From: Thermotogota bacterium | GTDB taxonomy: Bacteria > Thermotogota > Thermotogae > Thermotogales > DSM-5069 | Direction: 5' to 3' | DNA length: 64,000 nt | Assembly: GCA_029551145.1 (NCBI GenBank) | Contig: JAKPGA010000004.1 | Coordinates: forward strand, 62,001-126,000 | Part shown: positions 61,558-64,000 of the stretch, one piece after another | How positions within the stretch are numbered: the first letter of the stretch is position 1 | Layout: each line of letters opens with the position of its first letter | The notes under the pieces: model-generated | Told to the model about the DNA's origin: nothing | Databases searched by the model: none | Seen by the model: the letters and a program-made list of their open reading frames with translations, nothing else | Position numbers and translations under genes: made by a program

Positions 61558-62568
61558 ATGAAGAGAATAGCTGTACTTTGTGTGGGAAATGATTGTCCTG
61601 GTTTGAACGCGGCGATCAGGGCAGTTGTCATGAAGGGTTCTGAGATTGGTATCGAAATCCTTGGTGTTAAAGACGGCTTCGAAGGCTTGTTCACAGACAA
61701 AATCGATGTGCTCACCAAGTCTTCAGTTTCTGGAATCTTGCACCGCGGTGGAACGATCCTTGGAACATCTCTCTTTGCCCCCCAGGAACCTGAGGATCTT
61801 CAAAAGGTGGCGAAGAAGTTAGAACAGTATTCCATAACCTCTTTTCTAATACTCGGTGGCAGACTTGGCGTGAAGGCTGCTCTGAAACTTGCAAAGGAGA
61901 ATATCCCATCTATCCTTGTGCCAGCTACTATAGACAACGATCTACCCTTCACGGATTTCTCGATAGGTTTTTTCACCGCTATTGAGCATGTCAGAGAGGC
62001 GCTTGATATGCTACATGCAACTGCAGAATCCCATCACAGAGTTATGATCGTTGAAACAATGGGAAAGCCAGGCGGGTGGATTGCCGTCACAGGTGGACTT
62101 GCAGGTGGTGCAGATTATGTAATCACGAATGCAGAGTCTGTCGATCAGGAAGACCTTTTGAACAAGATCCGCAGTCGTTACGAAAGTCAAAAGAGATTCT
62201 CGATCGTTGTTGTTGAAAGCGGTACTATCTTGCCTGAACAGATCTATCAGATAACCGGAACAGATGAAAGAACGCCTGCTGCACAGGTTATCGGCGCGTT
62301 CATTGAAAGAGAACTGAAAGATATCGGAATAGAATGGAGATACACGAATCTTGGGTATCTGCAGAGAGGTGGTACACCTGTTTGCATGGATAGAATAATC
62401 GCAACCCAGATGTCAACACGGGCTGTGGAAATGGTCAAGTCTGCGAGGGTTTATCACGCGCTCGGCATGAGAGGTTTGACTGTAACAGAGGTTCCCTACT
62501 CTGAAACAATGGTGAATGTGAAAATAGTGGATGAGCAACTCAGAGGTCTGGCAAAGCTCTTCTATTGA
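61558..62568 (+). CDS. Degenerate 6-phosphofructokinase homologue
   Basis: PFK-fold protein of about 336 residues, clearly related to PfkA ([68 protein letters not shown]). Several functional residues differ: the nucleotide motif GGDGS is replaced by GGRLG, the Arg of LRTSR is Gly (ILGTS), Gly of SGGD is Asn, and the catalytic-region His of LGHIQRGG is Tyr. The TIDND core remains. It may be a regulatory subunit, have another activity, or be decaying. ATG at 61558 with GGGAGGTAGG, 4 nt after the pyrophosphatase stop. Confidence 0.88.
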   Translation: MKRIAVLCVGNDCPGLNAAIRAVVMKGSEIGIEILGVKDGFEGLFTDKIDVLTKSSVSGILHRGGTILGTSLFAPQEPEDLQKVAKKLEQYSITSFLILGGRLGVKAALKLAKENIPSILVPATIDNDLPFTDFSIGFFTAIEHVREALDMLHATAESHHRVMIVETMGKPGGWIAVTGGLAGGADYVITNAESVDQEDLLNKIRSRYESQKRFSIVVVESGTILPEQIYQITGTDERTPAAQVIGAFIERELKDIGIEWRYTNLGYLQRGGTPVCMDRIIATQMSTRAVEMVKSARVYHALGMRGLTVTEVPYSETMVNVKIVDEQLRGLAKLFY

Positions 62569-62577
62569 GGTGATTTT

Positions 62578-63231
62578 GTGAATTTACTTCAGATCGTGGG
62601 ACCAGTGATGGTGGGACCATCCAGTTCTCACACCTTTGGTGCAATGAGAATTTCAAGATTTGTGTACAAAATGATAGGACAGACACCAGAAGAAGTGGAA
62701 TTCTCCCTGCACGGGTCTTTCGCGAAGACCTTCAAAGGTCATGGGACTGATAGGGCTTTACTTGCTGGCATTATGGGGTTGAGATACGATGATGAAAGGA
62801 TCAAAGACTCGTATTTCTTGGCCAAACAGACTGGGTTGAGATATTCCTTTAGATTGGTTGAGCTCTCTAACGTCCACCCAAATACGGTGAGGATCAAGGT
62901 TCAAACGCAGAAAACTCAGCACGAGGTGGAAGGCTGTTCAATAGGTGGAGGGGCAATAAGAATCACCAAGATAGATGATGTCGACTGTGATCTGAGCTGG
63001 AATTATGATACTCTCATAATTGTCAACAAGGACGAACCAGGTGCTTTGTCGAAGATCCTGAGTAACATCAAAGCAAATATTGCGAATTTGTATCTGAGAA
63101 GGATAAATCTGCTTCAAGCAAAGGCTTTGACGATAGCAGAACTCGATTCACCACTCGAGAATCTGCATGAGCTTTTAGGCCTCTCTTGTGTTCTCGAATA
63201 CTATTTTGTGCCAAAAGACGATTTCTTGTAG
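62578..63231 (+). CDS. sdaAB: L-serine dehydratase, iron-sulfur-dependent, beta subunit
   Basis: Small subunit of the two-subunit L-serine ammonia-lyase that converts serine to pyruvate and ammonia. 217 residues. GPVMVGPSSSHTFGAMRISR near the N-terminus, SLHGSFAKTFKGHGTDRALL, then a C-terminal ACT domain (DTLIIVNKDEPGALSKIL). ACT domains usually bind amino acids, here probably serine. GTG start with GAGGTGATTTT, 9 nt after the PFK-like gene. Followed by sdaAA. Confidence 0.94.
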   Translation: MNLLQIVGPVMVGPSSSHTFGAMRISRFVYKMIGQTPEEVEFSLHGSFAKTFKGHGTDRALLAGIMGLRYDDERIKDSYFLAKQTGLRYSFRLVELSNVHPNTVRIKVQTQKTQHEVEGCSIGGGAIRITKIDDVDCDLSWNYDTLIIVNKDEPGALSKILSNIKANIANLYLRRINLLQAKALTIAELDSPLENLHELLGLSCVLEYYFVPKDDFL

Positions 63232-63251
63232 AATCTTTTCAGGTGATGTCG

Positions 63252-64000
63252 ATGAATCTGCGCGAGTTGATCGAGCTGGAGCAGAAAACGGGACAACCGT
63301 TTCATGAAGTGATTTTGTTGACCCAGATGATGGAGGATGGATCAGATCCCATCGATCTCAGGAAAAAAATGAAGGTTTTTTTAGAGACAATGCTCGATAT
63401 AGCCGAGAAAAATTTCGCAAAGAGTCAAAAAACTCTTATGGGCCTTTGTGGTGAAAACGCCTCTGTCTTTGCTCAACATCTCCCCCAAATGATGGGAGAG
63501 TTCAATCACATGACGACAATCGTAGCGCTTTCTATTGCCGAAGCCAATGCCTCGATGGGTAAGATAGTGGCCTGTCCGACGGCTGGAGCTTGTGGAGTGG
63601 TACCAGCCATGGTATACGCGCTCAGAAAGCTGAAAGGTGTTTTGGAGGAATCACTCGTGGATGGTCTGATCGTGGCTGGAGCTGTCGGAGCTTGCATCGC
63701 CGAGCACGCCTCGATCTCCGGGGCTGTTGCAGGTTGCCAGGCAGAGATCGGCACTGCCACCGCCATGGCAAGTTCATTGGCGGTTTATTGCTTGTCTAAG
63801 AACAGTGATAAAGTAAGTCATGCCGCTGCCTTGTCTTTGAAGTCTTTGATGGGTCTTGTCTGCGATCCTGTAGGCGGATTTGTCGAAATACCATGCGTAA
63901 AGAGAAATGCCGTCGCAGTGAATATCGCCATAGCCACGGCAGAGATGGCGCTTGCTGGAATACAGAGTGTGATACCGTTTGATGAAGTGGTGCAGGCGAT
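63252..64000 (+). CDS. sdaAA: L-serine dehydratase, iron-sulfur-dependent, alpha subunit (3' end cut by window)
   Basis: Large catalytic subunit carrying the 4Fe-4S cluster. The frame is open to the last base, so about 249 residues are visible out of about 290. Motifs are ACPTAGACGVVPAMVYAL, IAEHASISGAVAGCQAEIG and LVCDPVGGFVEIPC, the cysteines of which bind the cluster. The ATG at 63252 is chosen over 63246 because AGGTG is 6 nt upstream only of the former. The start lies 20 nt after the beta-subunit stop. Confidence 0.93.
   Translation, partial: MNLRELIELEQKTGQPFHEVILLTQMMEDGSDPIDLRKKMKVFLETMLDIAEKNFAKSQKTLMGLCGENASVFAQHLPQMMGEFNHMTTIVALSIAEANASMGKIVACPTAGACGVVPAMVYALRKLKGVLEESLVDGLIVAGAVGACIAEHASISGAVAGCQAEIGTATAMASSLAVYCLSKNSDKVSHAAALSLKSLMGLVCDPVGGFVEIPCVKRNAVAVNIAIATAEMALAGIQSVIPFDEVVQA

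Overview
The window is chromosomal DNA from a thermophilic member of the Thermotogae, most like Pseudothermotoga or Thermotoga. This rests on moderate GC, heavy use of AGA/AGG arginine codons, strong GGAGGTG ribosome-binding sites, frequent TTG/GTG starts, Thermotoga-type glycolytic enzymes (an ATP-PFK with a GGEGS motif plus a separate PPi-PFK), a Prp/extended-L27 pair and a membrane pyrophosphatase. Genes are packed, often with 4-nt or longer overlaps. I see no rRNA, tRNA, CRISPR, IS element or prophage. The species assignment is inference.

Layout. 1-5016 (+): an oligopeptide-type ABC transporter (two permeases, two ATPases; the first permease is cut by the window edge) followed by two small membrane proteins of unknown function. 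4942-20299 (-): twelve closely packed genes read from one divergent region near 20.3 kb. They encode a ten-repeat SLBB envelope protein, NagA, Smc, a Nudix hydrolase, an unknown protein, FliS, a GNAT enzyme, a 2-hydroxyacid dehydrogenase, an MreD-like protein, PBP2, a TIGR03960-type radical SAM protein and a CPBP protease. 20391-23185 (+): thrS and an HD-GYP protein. 23168-28130 (-): an unknown protein, ruvA, folC and valS. 28185-29449 (-): a small unit built around a DUF2089 regulator flanked by two proteins that share a C-terminal domain. 29582-31493 (+): a ribosomal unit with a structured leader, rplU-prp-rpmA-rplM-rpsI, and a terminator.

31619-38444 (+): dnaG, rpoD, phoH-like, a 7TM-HD protein, ybeY and a DUF1015 gene, followed by a zinc metallopeptidase, a LacI-type regulator with an EamA transporter, a nitroreductase and psuG. 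42296-46090 (-): pfkA-pyk with a PAS-GAF-GGDEF diguanylate cyclase at the end of the unit. 46153-50598 (+): a DUF2007 gene and the glycine cleavage genes gcvT-gcvH-gcvPA-gcvPB, ending in a bidirectional terminator. 50653-52023 (-): a lipoprotein. 52109-54710 (+): three HAD-family phosphatase genes and a DUF4234 membrane protein; the third HAD gene carries an in-frame amber codon. A 26-residue Lys/Pro/Glu-rich peptide gene with its own promoter follows, then a PPi-type phosphofructokinase (-).

56329-59558 (+): a lysine (acetyl-diaminopimelate) operon, dapH, a class III aminotransferase and an M20 deacetylase. It is preceded by what looks like a translation-coupled transcription attenuator: a 34-codon leader ORF, alternative hairpins and a strong intrinsic terminator. 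This is the most interesting element in the window. 59607-64000 (+): a short membrane pyrophosphatase, a third and catalytically degenerate PFK homologue, and L-serine dehydratase subunits sdaAB and sdaAA (cut by the window end).

Common threads are central carbon and PPi metabolism (three PFK homologues, pyk, PPase), glycine/serine breakdown (gcv, sda), the cell envelope (PBP2, MreD-like, SLBB protein, NagA) and cyclic-dinucleotide signalling (GGDEF, HD-GYP and PgpH-like proteins).
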